DNA from: Pectinatus cerevisiiphilus
GTDB taxonomy: Bacteria; Bacillota; Negativicutes; Selenomonadales; Selenomonadaceae
DNA: 64,000 nt
Direction: 5' to 3'
Assembly (NCBI RefSeq): GCF_004341685.1
Contig: NZ_SMAA01000005.1
Span: 1 to 64,000 of the forward strand
The position numbers and the translations under genes are program-made. A model generated the notes under the pieces. The model saw only the letters and a list, made by a program, of their open reading frames with translations, was not told the DNA's origin and ran no database searches. Below, piece after piece: positions 51,074-60,777 of the stretch (positions are counted from its first letter, which is position 1; each line of letters opens with the position of its first letter).

Positions 51074-51125
51074 AAAATCCCCCCCAATATATTATCCAAA
51101 TCGATAATATATTGGGGGGGATTTT
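51074..51125. terminator. 23-bp perfect hairpin terminator after the suf operon
   Basis: AAAATCCCCCCCAATATATT and following bases at 51074-51096 pair without mismatch with 51103-51125 around a six-base loop, giving A and T runs on both sides. It lies about 110 bases after sufU. Between it and 51264 there is a possible short gene remnant (frame from GTG 51129) that I cannot identify. Confidence 0.92.
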
Positions 51126-51264
51126 TAGTGAAACTATATGATTATATATCTCTATGTAATTCAAAAAATGGTCCACTGACCGCTGCTCTTATAACATTGT
51201 GCTCACTGATGAAAGAAAAGCTTTTTTATCCCGCGTCGAAAACTTCGGTAATGAAATTATGAAT

Positions 51265-51600
51265 TTATTCCGGTTTTCTTATATTTTGTTGAACCTTGCC
51301 CCAATCACATAAGGCTTCTAAAATGGGAATAAATGACATTCCTCTTTTAGTTAATGAATATTCCACTTTAGGTGGAATTTGACAAAATTCTTTGCGATTA
51401 ATCATTCCGTCTTTCTCAAGTTCTTTTAATTGACTAGTAAGCATTTTATGCGTAACTTGAGAAATATTTTTCTTCAATTCACCATATCTCAACGTATTTG
51501 TACACGCTAATTCATATATAATTTTTAACTTCCATTTTCCATCTACTATAGATAATGCATATTCAAAAGGAGCTTGTGTACTCCGACATAATGCATCCAT
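51265..51600 (-). CDS. HxlR-family transcriptional regulator
   Basis: A 111-residue winged-helix regulator of the HxlR/YodB type. The family block SIVDGKWKLKIIYELACTNTLRYGELKKNISQVTHKMLTSQLKELEKDGMI (about 18-68) is clear. The N-terminal cysteine (Cys5) might sense electrophiles as in YodB-type relatives, which is a guess. It is divergent from the hydrolase and Old Yellow Enzyme genes, a common arrangement for electrophile-stress cassettes. Confidence 0.9.
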   Translation of the reverse strand: MDALCRSTQAPFEYALSIVDGKWKLKIIYELACTNTLRYGELKKNISQVTHKMLTSQLKELEKDGMINRKEFCQIPPKVEYSLTKRGMSFIPILEALCDWGKVQQNIRKPE

Positions 51601-51713
51601 ACTATTACTCTCCTTTTAGTGTGTATCATACAAAATAGTGCATACTAGTTTATTACAGTATTTTACATTATAATTTAAGCAAATTCAATGTTTAACAAAT
51701 TCGGAGGATAATT

Positions 51714-52306
51714 ATGATAACTAAAAAAAAGATATATATCATACATGGATATAATGCTTCTGCAAATAGGCATTGGTTTCCTTGGCTTGAGCAAGAACTA
51801 ACTTCTGACAAGAACATATCAGTGATATGCCCTCTCCTACAGAACCAAAATTGGGAGAATGGATAGGTAAGCTATCAGAGAGTATAGATAAGTTAGGCCA
51901 GAATATCTTTTTTATTGCACATAGTCTTGGGTGTATTGCCTTATTAGGCTATCTTGAAACTCTAAAAGAACTTCCTAAAATTGGTGGAATTATATTGGTA
52001 TCAGGATTCAATAAAAAATTAGAAAATATACCAGAGCTTAATAATTTTATTCACACCGGAATTAATTATAAAAAGATAATTAGTGCTGTGTCTTTAAGAG
52101 CAGTGGTTACTGCTATAGATGATAAAATTGTCCCAACTGAATTTAGTAAAGAACTAGCTGATAATTTAGAAGCAAAATTTTTTCAGCTTTCTACCGGAGG
52201 ACACTTCTTAGATAGCGATGGATTTTCAAAGTTTCCCAAAATCCACGAAATAATAACCAATATGATAGCAGATAAACAGGGATATATAGGTAATGAAAAT
52301 GATTAA
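51714..52306 (+). pseudogene. RBBP9/YdeN-family serine hydrolase, broken by a frameshift
   Basis: An ATG at 51714 with GGAGGA upstream starts the usual N-terminus (KKKIYIIHGYNASANRHWFPWLEQEL), but this frame ends at TAG soon after 51860. From about 51824 another frame continues the same family: MPSPTEPKLGEWIGKL, then the nucleophile elbow FFIAHSLGC (Ser) and a C-terminal GGHFLDSDGF with the catalytic histidine. A residue pair such as Pro-Asp before MPSP seems lost, consistent with a 7-10 base deletion near GATA at 51822. The C-terminus overlaps the next gene by 14 bases. Confidence 0.75.
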
Positions 52307-53321
52307 TACGATGCAAAAATATAAAATTGCCAGTGTAAATTTTAAAAATCGAATTGTTATGGCTCCTATGGTTCCATTTTATCTCAAAGCAAACACTGAT
52401 GGAAGCATGAGCGCAAAACAAATTACCCATTATTCTAATTTTGCTTCCCGTGAAATGGGCTTGATAATCAGTCAATCTCTTGCAGTGAGCAAGAAATATC
52501 CCATAGACGGAGGGGCATGTGCATATGATAGAAATATACATACCCCTTATCTAAGAGAAATTGTTCAAAAATGCCATGAAAATAAAGTTCGTTTTTTTGC
52601 CCAGTTAGCATATCCAAGTATCAGTTATTTTAAAGGTGGAAGTATCAATAACTTATCCACAAGTGAAATAGTTACGATTCGAGAGGAATTTATAAAAGCT
52701 GCCTTCCTCTGTGAAGAAGCAGGGTGCGACGGGATTGAACTTCATGGGGCAAATGGATTTTTCCTCAATATGATTACTTCTGATATTGCAAATAGCAGAA
52801 ATGATCAGTATGGAGGAAATGTATCAAACAGAACACGATTAATCAAAGAAATAATAAAAAAAATTAAGAAAAACTTAAAAGATGATTTTTTGATTTCTTT
52901 TCGTTTTGGGTGCAGTTGGAACTTGATTTTAGATTTAGAAACTATAAACGAACTTATCAAGAGCGGTTTGGATTTAATTCACATATGTTCCGGTATTCCC
53001 CATTTAAAAAGCTTGGAATTATCAAGTGATTACGAGTTCAATCAAACCGTGTACACAGCTGCTTTCTTGAAGAAGAATATAAACATTCCTATCATAGCAG
53101 TAAGTAATATACAAACTATTAATCGCGGTAATTTTTTATTAAAAAATAATATGTGCGATCTCGTTGCATATGGAAGACCTTTTCTAGCAGATAAAAATTT
53201 TATTATGAAGAGTATTAGTGATTGCAATTATAAACCCTGTTTCAATTGTAAATATTGTTTTTGGTATTCTACTGACATTAATAAATGTCCAGCACAACGG
53301 AGACTAAAAAATAACCTTTAA
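52293..53321 (+). CDS. Old Yellow Enzyme family NADH:flavin oxidoreductase
   Basis: A 342-residue FMN-dependent TIM-barrel ene-reductase. FKNRIVMAPMVPFY near residue 17, the EEAGCDGIELHGANGFFLNMI block near 145 and SRNDQYGGNVSNRTRLIKEII near 170 (substrate- and FMN-binding) are diagnostic. It ends with a cysteine-rich tail, CFNCKYCFWYSTDINKC, like the Fe-S site that follows the barrel in dienoyl-CoA reductases, but the second flavin/NAD domain is absent. It may detoxify quinones or other electrophiles under HxlR control. AT content seems higher than in the neighbouring suf genes, hinting at separate acquisition. Confidence 0.85.
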   Translation: MKMINTMQKYKIASVNFKNRIVMAPMVPFYLKANTDGSMSAKQITHYSNFASREMGLIISQSLAVSKKYPIDGGACAYDRNIHTPYLREIVQKCHENKVRFFAQLAYPSISYFKGGSINNLSTSEIVTIREEFIKAAFLCEEAGCDGIELHGANGFFLNMITSDIANSRNDQYGGNVSNRTRLIKEIIKKIKKNLKDDFLISFRFGCSWNLILDLETINELIKSGLDLIHICSGIPHLKSLELSSDYEFNQTVYTAAFLKKNINIPIIAVSNIQTINRGNFLLKNNMCDLVAYGRPFLADKNFIMKSISDCNYKPCFNCKYCFWYSTDINKCPAQRRLKNNL

Positions 53322-53632
53322 ACTATAGAACAGCATATTTTCTTAAGCATAAAGCATCAATCTTTTCTTTTGAGTTGTGTGAACTTTAATTGCAACGGAT
53401 TTTTTTGTTTTATGCGCTTTTTTTGTAAAAAAATAATGTCAGAGTAAGCTTGAATTTTTGCTTACCCCAACATTTAGTGTAGAACCATAAAAAGATGAAG
53501 TAACAAATAAATATTACTTCGTTTTGGTCCAACTTTATAGAGTCATTACATTATTGAAAAGTAGCCATTTTAGGTATAAATATCAAGAAATAATGAGCAT
53601 TTTACTAAATAACAATTATTGTCCCCCGAGTA
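53322..53632. other. Intergenic region without recognised gene
   Basis: About 310 bases between convergent genes. An imperfect hairpin, GTAAGC near 53446 with GCTTAC near 53460 plus outer AATGT/ACATT, is visible without a T run. Nothing else is recognisable. Confidence 0.5.
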
Positions 53633-54703
53633 TCAGCACAATAAACTCAACTGTCGTATTATTTCTTCTCCTACTGCTTTAGTTGATGCTTTTCCACCAA
53701 AATCAGCGGTCAATACAGTTTTTTCCGTTAAAACTTTTTCGATAGCTCTGATAATTTTATTACTCCATTCTTTCTTACCAAAAAATTCCAGCATCTGTGC
53801 AGCTGACCAAATCGACGCCATCGGATTTGCGATTCCTTTGCCCGCAATATCAGGTGCAGATCCATGTATTGGTTCAAACATAGATGGGTATTTTTTTTCT
53901 GGATTAATATTAGCTCCAGCAGCCAATCCCATTCCACCGGCTATAGCAGCTCCCAAATCAGTCAATATATCACCGAATAAGTTTGAAGTGACAACTACTT
54001 GAAAACGTGCTGGATCTTTTACAAAAAACATAGCAGCAGCATCTACTAAATATGTATACTGTTTTACATCAGGATATTCTTTCCCCACTTCGCTAAAGAC
54101 TTCATCCCAAAACACCATCGAATAATTAAGGGCATTCCCTTTACTTATGCTTGTGATGGTTTTATTTTCATGTCTAGCCAATTCATATGCATAACGAATA
54201 ATTCGTTCTGTTCCTTTGCGGGAAAAAACACTTGTCTGCAAAACGACTTCTTGTTCTTTTCCCTTATAAAGCCAGTCCCCAGCTCCTGCGTATTCACCTT
54301 CTGAATTTTCCCGTATTACCACCATATTAATGTCTTCCCTGTTAATATTTTTTATAGGGCATGGTGCCCCAGCCAACAATTTAACAGGTCGCAGATTTAC
54401 ATACTGATCAAACCCCTGCCGTATTTTAATAAGTAAATCACGTAAGGATATATGGTCTGGTACATTAGGAGCACCGACTGCCCCTAAATAGATAGCATCA
54501 AATTTACTTAGACGTTCAAGGCCGTCATCGTCCATGACTTTTCCCGTCTTACAATAATATTCACATCCCCAAGGAAAATAATCGAATGAAAAGGCAAAGC
54601 TCCCATCTATATGTGCTATCTTTTCTAAAACTTTTACACCTTCAGCAATAACTTCTGTACCAATACCATCACCGGGTATAACCGCTATTTTATATTTTTC
54701 CAA
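53633..54703 (-). CDS. Isocitrate/isopropylmalate dehydrogenase family, tartrate or D-malate dehydrogenase type
   Basis: A 356-residue NAD- and metal-dependent beta-decarboxylating dehydrogenase. The N-terminus YKIAVIPGDGIGTEVI, IRENSEGEYAGAG near residue 130 (conserved YAG motif), the metal-binding VTSNLFGDILTDLGAAI near 230 and EPIHGSAPDIAGKGIANP near 275 define the family; the YVNLRPVKLL segment fits the tartrate/D-malate dehydrogenase branch (TtuC/DmlA) more than LeuB. AAGGGTGG stands six bases before a TTG at 54703, which I take as the start; an open frame extends uselessly to 54865. It is not next to leucine genes. Confidence 0.83.
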   Translation of the reverse strand: MEKYKIAVIPGDGIGTEVIAEGVKVLEKIAHIDGSFAFSFDYFPWGCEYYCKTGKVMDDDGLERLSKFDAIYLGAVGAPNVPDHISLRDLLIKIRQGFDQYVNLRPVKLLAGAPCPIKNINREDINMVVIRENSEGEYAGAGDWLYKGKEQEVVLQTSVFSRKGTERIIRYAYELARHENKTITSISKGNALNYSMVFWDEVFSEVGKEYPDVKQYTYLVDAAAMFFVKDPARFQVVVTSNLFGDILTDLGAAIAGGMGLAAGANINPEKKYPSMFEPIHGSAPDIAGKGIANPMASIWSAAQMLEFFGKKEWSNKIIRAIEKVLTEKTVLTADFGGKASTKAVGEEIIRQLSLLC

Positions 54704-54804
54704 CTTCAACCCACCCTTTTTCTTTATTACTTTTAAAATAAACTTTATTTTACAAAAAATCAATAGCTGAAGAAAAATATATACTATAGTAACGTTATTT
54801 CCAA

Positions 54805-54835
54805 TAAAAAAAAGAACCGCCAAAAGACAGTTCTT
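54805..54835 (-). terminator. Terminator of the alpha ribosomal operon
   Basis: AAGAACCGCC at 54812-54821 pairs with GACAGTTCTT at 54826-54835 (with G-U pairs) around AAAA; on the minus strand a run of T follows. It lies 54 bases beyond rplQ. Confidence 0.85.
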
Positions 54836-54888
54836 ATAAAGACCATTCTCATCACCAACAAGCATCGCCTGCTGCTGACAAGTGTTTT

Positions 54889-55230
54889 TTATTTTACTAA
54901 TTCAAGAATGACCATCGGAGCGGCATCACCGCGACGAGGTCCAAGTTTAAGAATACGAGTATAGCCACCTTGACGTTCATTATATGAAGGCGCTATTTCG
55001 TCAAACAATTTTTTAATTACTGCTTTATCAAGCAAATCTTCTGCAATCTGACGGCGTGCATATAAATCACCACGTTTAGCCAATGTAACCATTTTTTCAG
55101 CGAGAGCACTGATTTCTTTTGCCTTAGCTTCAGTTGTTTCAATGCGTTCATGCTTAAATAAAGAAGTCAGCACGCTGCGAAAAAGGGCACGACGGGCGCT
55201 ACTGTCACGACCTAATTTTCTATAAGTCAA
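54889..55230 (-). CDS. rplQ: 50S ribosomal protein L17
   Basis: A 113-residue L17: [37 protein letters not shown] and the C-terminal [23 protein letters not shown] are diagnostic. It is the last gene of the alpha operon. In many Firmicutes ecfA1 follows directly; here a terminator and foreign-looking genes follow. Confidence 0.97.
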   Translation of the reverse strand: MTYRKLGRDSSARRALFRSVLTSLFKHERIETTEAKAKEISALAEKMVTLAKRGDLYARRQIAEDLLDKAVIKKLFDEIAPSYNERQGGYTRILKLGPRRGDAAPMVILELVK

Positions 55231-55241
55231 TTTGTTTCCTC

Positions 55242-56201
55242 CTATTCTTCATTATGTGAAAGTGAAAGACCAAGTTCTTTCAACTTATTTCTCACTTCAT
55301 CAAGTGATTTACGACCTAAGTTTCTGACCTTCATCATATCATCTTCAGATTTTTGGACAAGATCAGCTACTGTATTAATTTCTGCCCGTTTTAAACAATT
55401 AAAGGAACGAACTGACAAATCGAGATCTTCGATAGTCATTTCCATTACTTTATTCGCGTCATCTTCTTCATTTTCCATGAAGGTGCTTTCTGATTCATTT
55501 TCTTCTTCAGAACAGCCTGCCATACTCTGGAAAAGTTTAAAATGTGCGATTAAAATACTGGCAGATTTGCTTATTGCTTCTTCTGGACGCAATGAACCAT
55601 TAGTCCATACTTCCAAAGTCAGTTTATCATAATCTGTAACATTCCCTACGCGAGTATCCGACACAGTATAATTCACTCTCTGGATAGGGGAAAAAATTGA
55701 ATCTATGGGGATGACACCGATAGGCTGATCGGCTTTTTTATTCTTGTCAGCGGGAACATAACCGCGCCCACGTTCAACAGTCATCTCCATTTTGAGTGAA
55801 CCGCTTTCATCGACAGTTGCTATATGCAGATCGGGATTTAATATTTCAATGTCGGCGTCAGCCCTGATGTCAGCCCCAGTTACTTCTTTTTCACCAGTGA
55901 CATCTATACTGATCGTATGCGGTTCATCGTTATGCATTTTGAGACATAAGGACTTAAGATTCAAAATGATATTAGTGACATCATCCCGCACACCAGGTAT
56001 TGTAGAAAATTCATGAAGTACGCCATCAATTTTTATTGAAGTTATAGCTGCTCCCATCAATGAAGATAAAAGAATGCGACGCAATGAATTACCGAGCGTA
56101 GTTCCGTAACCGCGTTCAAGTGGTTCACAAACGAATTTGCCGTATTTCTGATCTTCACCTATTTCTACAATTTCTATTTTCGGCTTTTCGATTTCGATCA
56201 T
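55242..56201 (-). CDS. rpoA: RNA polymerase alpha subunit
   Basis: A 319-residue alpha subunit: N-terminal dimerisation domain ([25 protein letters not shown] near residue 30), an acidic linker ([18 protein letters not shown]) and the C-terminal domain ([45 protein letters not shown]) that contacts UP elements and activators. Confidence 0.98.
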   Translation of the reverse strand: MIEIEKPKIEIVEIGEDQKYGKFVCEPLERGYGTTLGNSLRRILLSSLMGAAITSIKIDGVLHEFSTIPGVRDDVTNIILNLKSLCLKMHNDEPHTISIDVTGEKEVTGADIRADADIEILNPDLHIATVDESGSLKMEMTVERGRGYVPADKNKKADQPIGVIPIDSIFSPIQRVNYTVSDTRVGNVTDYDKLTLEVWTNGSLRPEEAISKSASILIAHFKLFQSMAGCSEEENESESTFMENEEDDANKVMEMTIEDLDLSVRSFNCLKRAEINTVADLVQKSEDDMMKVRNLGRKSLDEVRNKLKELGLSLSHNEE

Positions 56202-56262
56202 CTAAGGTTCCCCTCCTTTATTCTATGCACATAAAGTGCCACAATATGACCAATATGACATA

Positions 56263-56850
56263 TTATCTGGAGTACAATTCGACGATAGCCTGTTCGTCTA
56301 CTGGAACATCGATTTCATCGCGATTAGGAAATCTTGTTACGGTTCCGCCTAATTCACCAGCACTAAGCCAAGCTGGAACACTCAATTTATTGCCTGATTC
56401 GGCAACAGCCTTAAACAATTCACTTGAACGGCTGCTTTCCTTTACACCAATTACATCATTAGCTTTTACAAATGCAGACGGGATGTCAAGGCGTTTGCCA
56501 TTAACTGTAATGTGACCATGTGTAACCATTTGTCTAGCCTGCCGGCGAGTATTGGCAAGACCCAAACGGAATACAACATTGTCAAGGCGTCTTTCTAATA
56601 AAACTAAAAGATTTTCACCAGTAACTCCTTGCATTTTTTTAGCTTTATCATAATAAAGGCGAAATTGTTTTTCCAATACACCATATATAAATTTTGCTTT
56701 TTGCTTTTCTTTAAGCTGTGTGCCGTATTCACTTATCTTACGGCCTGTGCGGCGGGGCTGGCGTTTAGATTTTTTGCCAAGACCGACTACAGCAGCCTCT
56801 ATGCCTAAAGAACGACATCTTTTCAGAGACGGTACTCTATCAATTGCCAT
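56263..56850 (-). CDS. rpsD: 30S ribosomal protein S4
   Basis: A 195-residue S4 with the S4 RNA-binding domain ([34 protein letters not shown] near residue 90). The N-terminus has only one cysteine (KRCRSLGIE), so this is the zinc-free form. S4 organises 30S assembly and is often a translational autoregulator. rpsD within the alpha operon is seen in some Firmicutes. Confidence 0.97.
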   Translation of the reverse strand: MAIDRVPSLKRCRSLGIEAAVVGLGKKSKRQPRRTGRKISEYGTQLKEKQKAKFIYGVLEKQFRLYYDKAKKMQGVTGENLLVLLERRLDNVVFRLGLANTRRQARQMVTHGHITVNGKRLDIPSAFVKANDVIGVKESSRSSELFKAVAESGNKLSVPAWLSAGELGGTVTRFPNRDEIDVPVDEQAIVELYSR

Positions 56851-56870
56851 TTATCTATTTTTCCCTCCTA

Positions 56871-57260
56871 TTATACTCTTCTACGTTTCGGCGGACGGCA
56901 TCCGTTATGAGGAATCGGCGTAACATCCTTAATCATATTTACTTCAAGTCCCGTAGCCTGGAGTGAACGGATAGCTGCTTCACGTCCCGCCCCTGGTCCT
57001 TTTACATAAACTTCTACCTGTTTTAAGCCGTGTTCCATAGCTGCCTTTGCGGCTACTTCTGCTGCCATCTGAGCTGCAAACGGAGTGCTCTTACGCGAGC
57101 CTCTGAATCCGAGACCGCCAGCGCTTGCCCATGAAAGCGCATTGCCGTTTTTATCAGTAATAGTAACAATTGTATTGTTAAAAGTCGAACGAATATGAGC
57201 TACGCCATATTCAATATTTTTACGTTCTCTTTTTTTCGGACGAGATTTACTTACTGGCAA
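56871..57260 (-). CDS. rpsK: 30S ribosomal protein S11
   Basis: A 129-residue S11 with [33 protein letters not shown] and the C-terminal [18 protein letters not shown]. It has the usual place between rpsM and rpsD. Confidence 0.98.
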   Translation of the reverse strand: MPVSKSRPKKRERKNIEYGVAHIRSTFNNTIVTITDKNGNALSWASAGGLGFRGSRKSTPFAAQMAAEVAAKAAMEHGLKQVEVYVKGPGAGREAAIRSLQATGLEVNMIKDVTPIPHNGCRPPKRRRV

Positions 57261-57272
57261 TTCTAACCCTCC

Positions 57273-57650
57273 TTATGCTTCTTCTTTCTTTTTACCCATA
57301 ATGGTCTTCTTAGGACCTTTTCTCGTACGTGCATTATTCTTAGTATTCTGTCCGCGTACAGGGAGTCCGACACGATGACGTCTGCCCCGATAGCAGCCTA
57401 TTTCTACTAAGCGTTTAATGTTAAGGGAAACTTCACGACGAAGATCACCTTCAACAGTATAGCTTTTTTCAAGTGCTTCACGCAGCTTTGCTACTTCATC
57501 TTCCGTCAGATCACGTGCGCGAGTGTCAGGGTTTATACCTGTAACTGCTAAAATATCACGTGCTGATTTCGGCCCGATACCAAAAATATATGTTAAAGCG
57601 ACTTCCATCCGTTTATCGCGTGGTAAATCTACACCGGCAATACGTGCCAT
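57273..57650 (-). CDS. rpsM: 30S ribosomal protein S13
   Basis: A 125-residue S13: [25 protein letters not shown] at the N-terminus and [23 protein letters not shown] near the C-terminus, the tRNA-contacting tail. Confidence 0.98.
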   Translation of the reverse strand: MARIAGVDLPRDKRMEVALTYIFGIGPKSARDILAVTGINPDTRARDLTEDEVAKLREALEKSYTVEGDLRREVSLNIKRLVEIGCYRGRRHRVGLPVRGQNTKNNARTRKGPKKTIMGKKKEEA

Positions 57651-57668
57651 ATATTAACACACCTCCTA

Positions 57669-57782
57669 TTATCCTTGTTTTTGTTTATGTTTAGGGTTTT
57701 CACAAATGACCATTACCCGGCCTTTACGTTTAATTATTTTACATTTTTCGCAAATGCGTTTCACTGATGGTCGTACTTTCAT
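57669..57782 (-). CDS. rpmJ: 50S ribosomal protein L36
   Basis: A 37-residue gene: [20 protein letters not shown], then [17 protein letters not shown] and TAA. It is the zinc-ribbon (C+) form, with CEKC, then C and H ligands. It lies between infA and rpsM as expected. Confidence 0.97.
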   Translation of the reverse strand: MKVRPSVKRICEKCKIIKRKGRVMVICENPKHKQKQG

Positions 57783-57827
57783 TGCAATTACTCCTTTCAG
57801 CAATATTCCTATAATCCCAACTGCCGC

Positions 57828-58046
57828 TTACTTAAATCTATAAGTAATACGGCCTCTCGTAAGATCATATGGCGTAAGCTCAATTGTAACTTTATCGCCC
57901 GGCAATATGCGGATAAAATTCATACGAATCTTGCCGGATACGTGAGCTAAAACGACATGGCCATTTTCCAATTCTACCTGAAACATTGCGTTTGGTAATG
58001 CTTCAAGTACTCTACCTTCAACTTCAATTACATCTTGTTTAGACAT
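57828..58046 (-). CDS. infA: Translation initiation factor IF-1
   Basis: A 72-residue S1-like OB-fold protein: [20 protein letters not shown] and [26 protein letters not shown] are diagnostic. It is first in the alpha-type operon. In many Firmicutes map (methionine aminopeptidase) lies between adk and infA; here it is absent. Confidence 0.97.
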   Translation of the reverse strand: MSKQDVIEVEGRVLEALPNAMFQVELENGHVVLAHVSGKIRMNFIRILPGDKVTIELTPYDLTRGRITYRFK

Positions 58047-58068
58047 GAAACTGCTCCCTTTCGAATAA

Positions 58069-58127
58069 AGGTTGGGCGAACTACTCTTTCAGGCAACCTT
58101 TTTTCTAAGGAACCATCCTTGCCCAAC
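58069..58127 (-). ncRNA. Structured leader of the infA operon
   Basis: On the minus strand GTTGGGC (near 58127) and GCCCAAC (near 58069) pair to close a stem enclosing two shorter hairpins, AAGG/CCTT and AGG..CCT. It lies between the promoter at 58191 and infA, so it could be an autoregulatory leader. I do not recognise a named family. Confidence 0.35.
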
Positions 58128-58190
58128 ATTATTGCAATGAATTGTCTCAATAGCGTCTTTACCAAACTACTATCCGACGTAAACTTTTCC

Positions 58191-58219
58191 ATTATATCAG
58201 CCGCGCAGTACAGCCACAA
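58191..58219 (-). promoter_or_regulatory. Promoter for infA-rplQ inside the end of adk
   Basis: TTGTGG (58219-58214) and extended -10 TGATATAAT ending at 58191, 17 bases apart on the minus strand. It gives the translation/alpha genes a promoter of their own within the spc-alpha cluster. Confidence 0.65.
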
Positions 58220-58841
58220 CATCACCGTACACCTTGTCCATAGACTGTCTGCCATCAATTTCTTTATATAATCCTGCATTTTTATAATACGCTATAAGGG
58301 GCTTAGTCTGTTCATCATAAACAGCTAGGCGATTTTTCATGGTTTCTTCACTGTCATCAGCACGCTGATACAATTGTCCACCACAAACATCGCAAATACC
58401 TTCTTTAAGCGATTTTTTAAACTTTATATGATATGTTTCTCCACATTTCTTACAAATGCGGCGTCCCACGGCTCTTTCTATGAGGTCCTGTGCAGGGACA
58501 TTTATATTAAGAGCACCAGTGAGCTTAAGTCCCAATTCGGCAATTATCTTGTCGAGGGCTTTTGCCTGTTCTACTGTACGGGGAAATCCATCAAGGATAA
58601 ATCCCTTTTTACAGTCTGGCTGAGAAAGACGTTCCTTGACTATGCCAATAGTAACATCGTCAGGAACAAGCTTACCTTGGTCCATACAAGCTTTCGCTTT
58701 TTTACCAAGTTCAGTTTGGTTCTTTACTGCTGCCCTGAACATATCACCTGTAGAAATATGTGGTACTTTAAATTCTTCAACTAATTTTGCCGCCTGTGTA
58801 CCTTTACCGGCCCCAGGAGGTCCCATTAACAGAATGTGCAC
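58197..58841 (-). CDS. adk: Adenylate kinase
   Basis: A 214-residue kinase (ATP + AMP to 2 ADP). P-loop [11 protein letters not shown] at residue 7, the [14 protein letters not shown] block near 83, and a zinc-type lid with CKKC near 130 and CDVC near 150. It follows secY in the spc operon. Confidence 0.97.
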   Translation of the reverse strand: MHILLMGPPGAGKGTQAAKLVEEFKVPHISTGDMFRAAVKNQTELGKKAKACMDQGKLVPDDVTIGIVKERLSQPDCKKGFILDGFPRTVEQAKALDKIIAELGLKLTGALNINVPAQDLIERAVGRRICKKCGETYHIKFKKSLKEGICDVCGGQLYQRADDSEETMKNRLAVYDEQTKPLIAYYKNAGLYKEIDGRQSMDKVYGDVVAVLRG

Positions 58842-58855
58842 AATAATTTACCTCT

Positions 58856-60112
58856 CTATTTCATGAAGCCTTCATAATGGCGCATTACCACCATGGATTC
58901 TATCTGCTTCATCGTATCCAGTGCTACACCGACCACGATAAGCAATGCCGTACCACCGAAATATACTCCCTGAATGTGTGTTGCATTAGCAATAAGCGTT
59001 GGAAATATAGCTATCAATGCTAAAAACACCGCTCCAGCAAGAGTTATTTTTGTCATAATCTGGTCGAGATAATCTGCTGTATCTTTGCCTGGTCTTATAC
59101 CTGGAACAAAGCCACCATATTTCTTAAGATTATCAGCCAAATCAGGTATTTTTAGTGTAACAGCTGTATAAAAATAAGTAAAGAAAATTATTAGCAAGGT
59201 ATATACTACCGTGTGAATAGGCGTTCCCCATTGAAAATAAGAGGTAGCGGTTTTTATCCAGCCTACACTTACAAACTGTCCGATAGTTGCTGGAAACATC
59301 AATAATGATGAAGCAAAAATTATCGGTATAACCCCTGCTTGATTTACTTTAAGCGGTATATGGGACGAATGACCGCCATAAGTTTTATTTCCAACTACTC
59401 TTTTAGTGTAAGATATAGGCACCCTGCGCTGCCCTTGCTGAATCGCAACAACAAACACAACCATAGCAAGTGCAATAAATAAAAACAAAAACAGATTGAA
59501 ATAATTTATTGTTCCCGCCTGCAAATACTGGTACATAACCCCTAAAGAATGAGGTAATGCTGCTACTATACCAGCAAATATTATCAACGAAATGCCATTC
59601 CCTATACCATTGGCTGTTATCTGTTCACCGACCCACATTAAAAAAACAGTTCCCGCTGTTAATGTGATTGCAATAATCAATACAGAAATGGGATTTGGAT
59701 TTATTATGGCAGCACGTAAACCTATTGACATTCCAATGGCCTGTAAAAACGCAAGGACAACCGTTAAATAACGGGTGACCTTAGTCGTTTTTTTCTGACC
59801 TTCTGCACCTTCTTTTGACCATTCTTCTAAAGTAGGTACAACAACAGCTAAAAGCTGCATGATGATGGAAGCATTGATATACGGTGTTATGCTCATAGCA
59901 AATATTGAAAACTTGCTTAAAGCCCCGCCAGAAAATAAATCCAACAATCCGAATAGATTACCACTGTTAAAAAGATGTTCGAGTGCATCGGGATTAACTC
60001 CCGGGACAGGAATATGCGTTCCCAGTCTAAACACTGCAAACATTATTAAGGTGAAGATGATTTTTTGCCGTAATTCAGGAATTTTAAATATGTTCCCAAG
60101 GGCTGAAATCAA
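58856..60112 (-). CDS. secY: Preprotein translocase SecY
   Basis: A 418-residue ten-helix channel subunit of the Sec translocon. FRLGTHIPVPGVNP in the first loop, GGALSKFSIFAMSITPYINASIIMQLL near residue 60 (plug and helix 2), and GGFVPGIRPGKDTADYLD near 335 are diagnostic. It begins with TTG at 60112 after GAGGTGATC, right behind the rplO stop. Confidence 0.97.
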   Translation of the reverse strand: MISALGNIFKIPELRQKIIFTLIMFAVFRLGTHIPVPGVNPDALEHLFNSGNLFGLLDLFSGGALSKFSIFAMSITPYINASIIMQLLAVVVPTLEEWSKEGAEGQKKTTKVTRYLTVVLAFLQAIGMSIGLRAAIINPNPISVLIIAITLTAGTVFLMWVGEQITANGIGNGISLIIFAGIVAALPHSLGVMYQYLQAGTINYFNLFLFLFIALAMVVFVVAIQQGQRRVPISYTKRVVGNKTYGGHSSHIPLKVNQAGVIPIIFASSLLMFPATIGQFVSVGWIKTATSYFQWGTPIHTVVYTLLIIFFTYFYTAVTLKIPDLADNLKKYGGFVPGIRPGKDTADYLDQIMTKITLAGAVFLALIAIFPTLIANATHIQGVYFGGTALLIVVGVALDTMKQIESMVVMRHYEGFMK

Positions 60113-60113
60113 A

Positions 60114-60554
60114 TTAGATCACCTCAATTTGCCCGCCTGCTGCCTTGATCTTTTCTTCAGCAGACTTTGTAAATCCCTGTGCCCTAACAGTAAGTTTTTT
60201 TGTTATTTCGCCATTACCGAGAATCCGAATACCATCATGTACGTTCTTCAATATTCCAGATTCCACTAAAGCAACTGCATCAACTACGCTGCCATCTTCA
60301 AAACGATCCAGCATACAAATATTAACTTGCGCATATTTTTTTGCAAAAATATTTTTGAAACCACGTTTTGGTAATCTGCGGTATAACGGCATCTGACCGC
60401 CTTCAAAACCGGTACGGACACCACCACCGGAGCGGGAGTTCTGACCTTTATGACCGCGCCCAGCAGTTTTACCTAAACCAGAACCAAGACCACGGCCGAT
60501 ACGAGTACGTGTTTTCTTAGAACCCGGAGCAGGAGATAATTCATGTAAATTCAT
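60114..60554 (-). CDS. rplO: 50S ribosomal protein L15
   Basis: About 146 residues: [20 protein letters not shown], then [25 protein letters not shown] use the ATG at 60554 because L15 usually starts with this residue pattern; a GTG two codons upstream (60560) is also possible. Confidence 0.96.
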   Translation of the reverse strand: MNLHELSPAPGSKKTRTRIGRGLGSGLGKTAGRGHKGQNSRSGGGVRTGFEGGQMPLYRRLPKRGFKNIFAKKYAQVNICMLDRFEDGSVVDAVALVESGILKNVHDGIRILGNGEITKKLTVRAQGFTKSAEEKIKAAGGQIEVI

Positions 60555-60578
60555 AGTCACCTGGCACCCCCTTTTTCA

Positions 60579-60764
60579 TTATGCATTAATTTCTTCTACT
60601 TTTATAAGATGTTCTACTTTATGGAGCATACCGCGAATAGCTGGATTATCATCCTTTTCCACCACGGAACTAATTTTCTTTAAGCCTAATGCTTTAACAG
60701 TCGCACGCTGATCTTGCGGATGACCGATAAGGCTACGGGTAAGAGTAACTTTCAGTTTTGCCAT
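60579..60764 (-). CDS. rpmD: 50S ribosomal protein L30
   Basis: A 61-residue L30: [30 protein letters not shown] is diagnostic. GGAGG lies eight bases before the ATG at 60764; a longer frame to 60821 runs back into rpsE. Confidence 0.96.
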   Translation of the reverse strand: MAKLKVTLTRSLIGHPQDQRATVKALGLKKISSVVEKDDNPAIRGMLHKVEHLIKVEEINA

Positions 60765-60777
60765 TGAAATAACCTCC

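Noticed and set aside
51129-51260. A short frame after the suf terminator (44 codons from GTG)
   Set aside because: Possible remnant of a lost gene, but no ribosome site or identifiable family; too little to annotate as a gene.
53619-54002. A 127-codon plus-strand frame
   Set aside because: Antisense to the tartrate/malate-type dehydrogenase; no coding signs.
58028-58279. An 83-codon minus-strand frame between adk and infA
   Set aside because: It begins inside adk in another frame and runs over the promoter and leader region; no recognisable map or KOW-domain protein.
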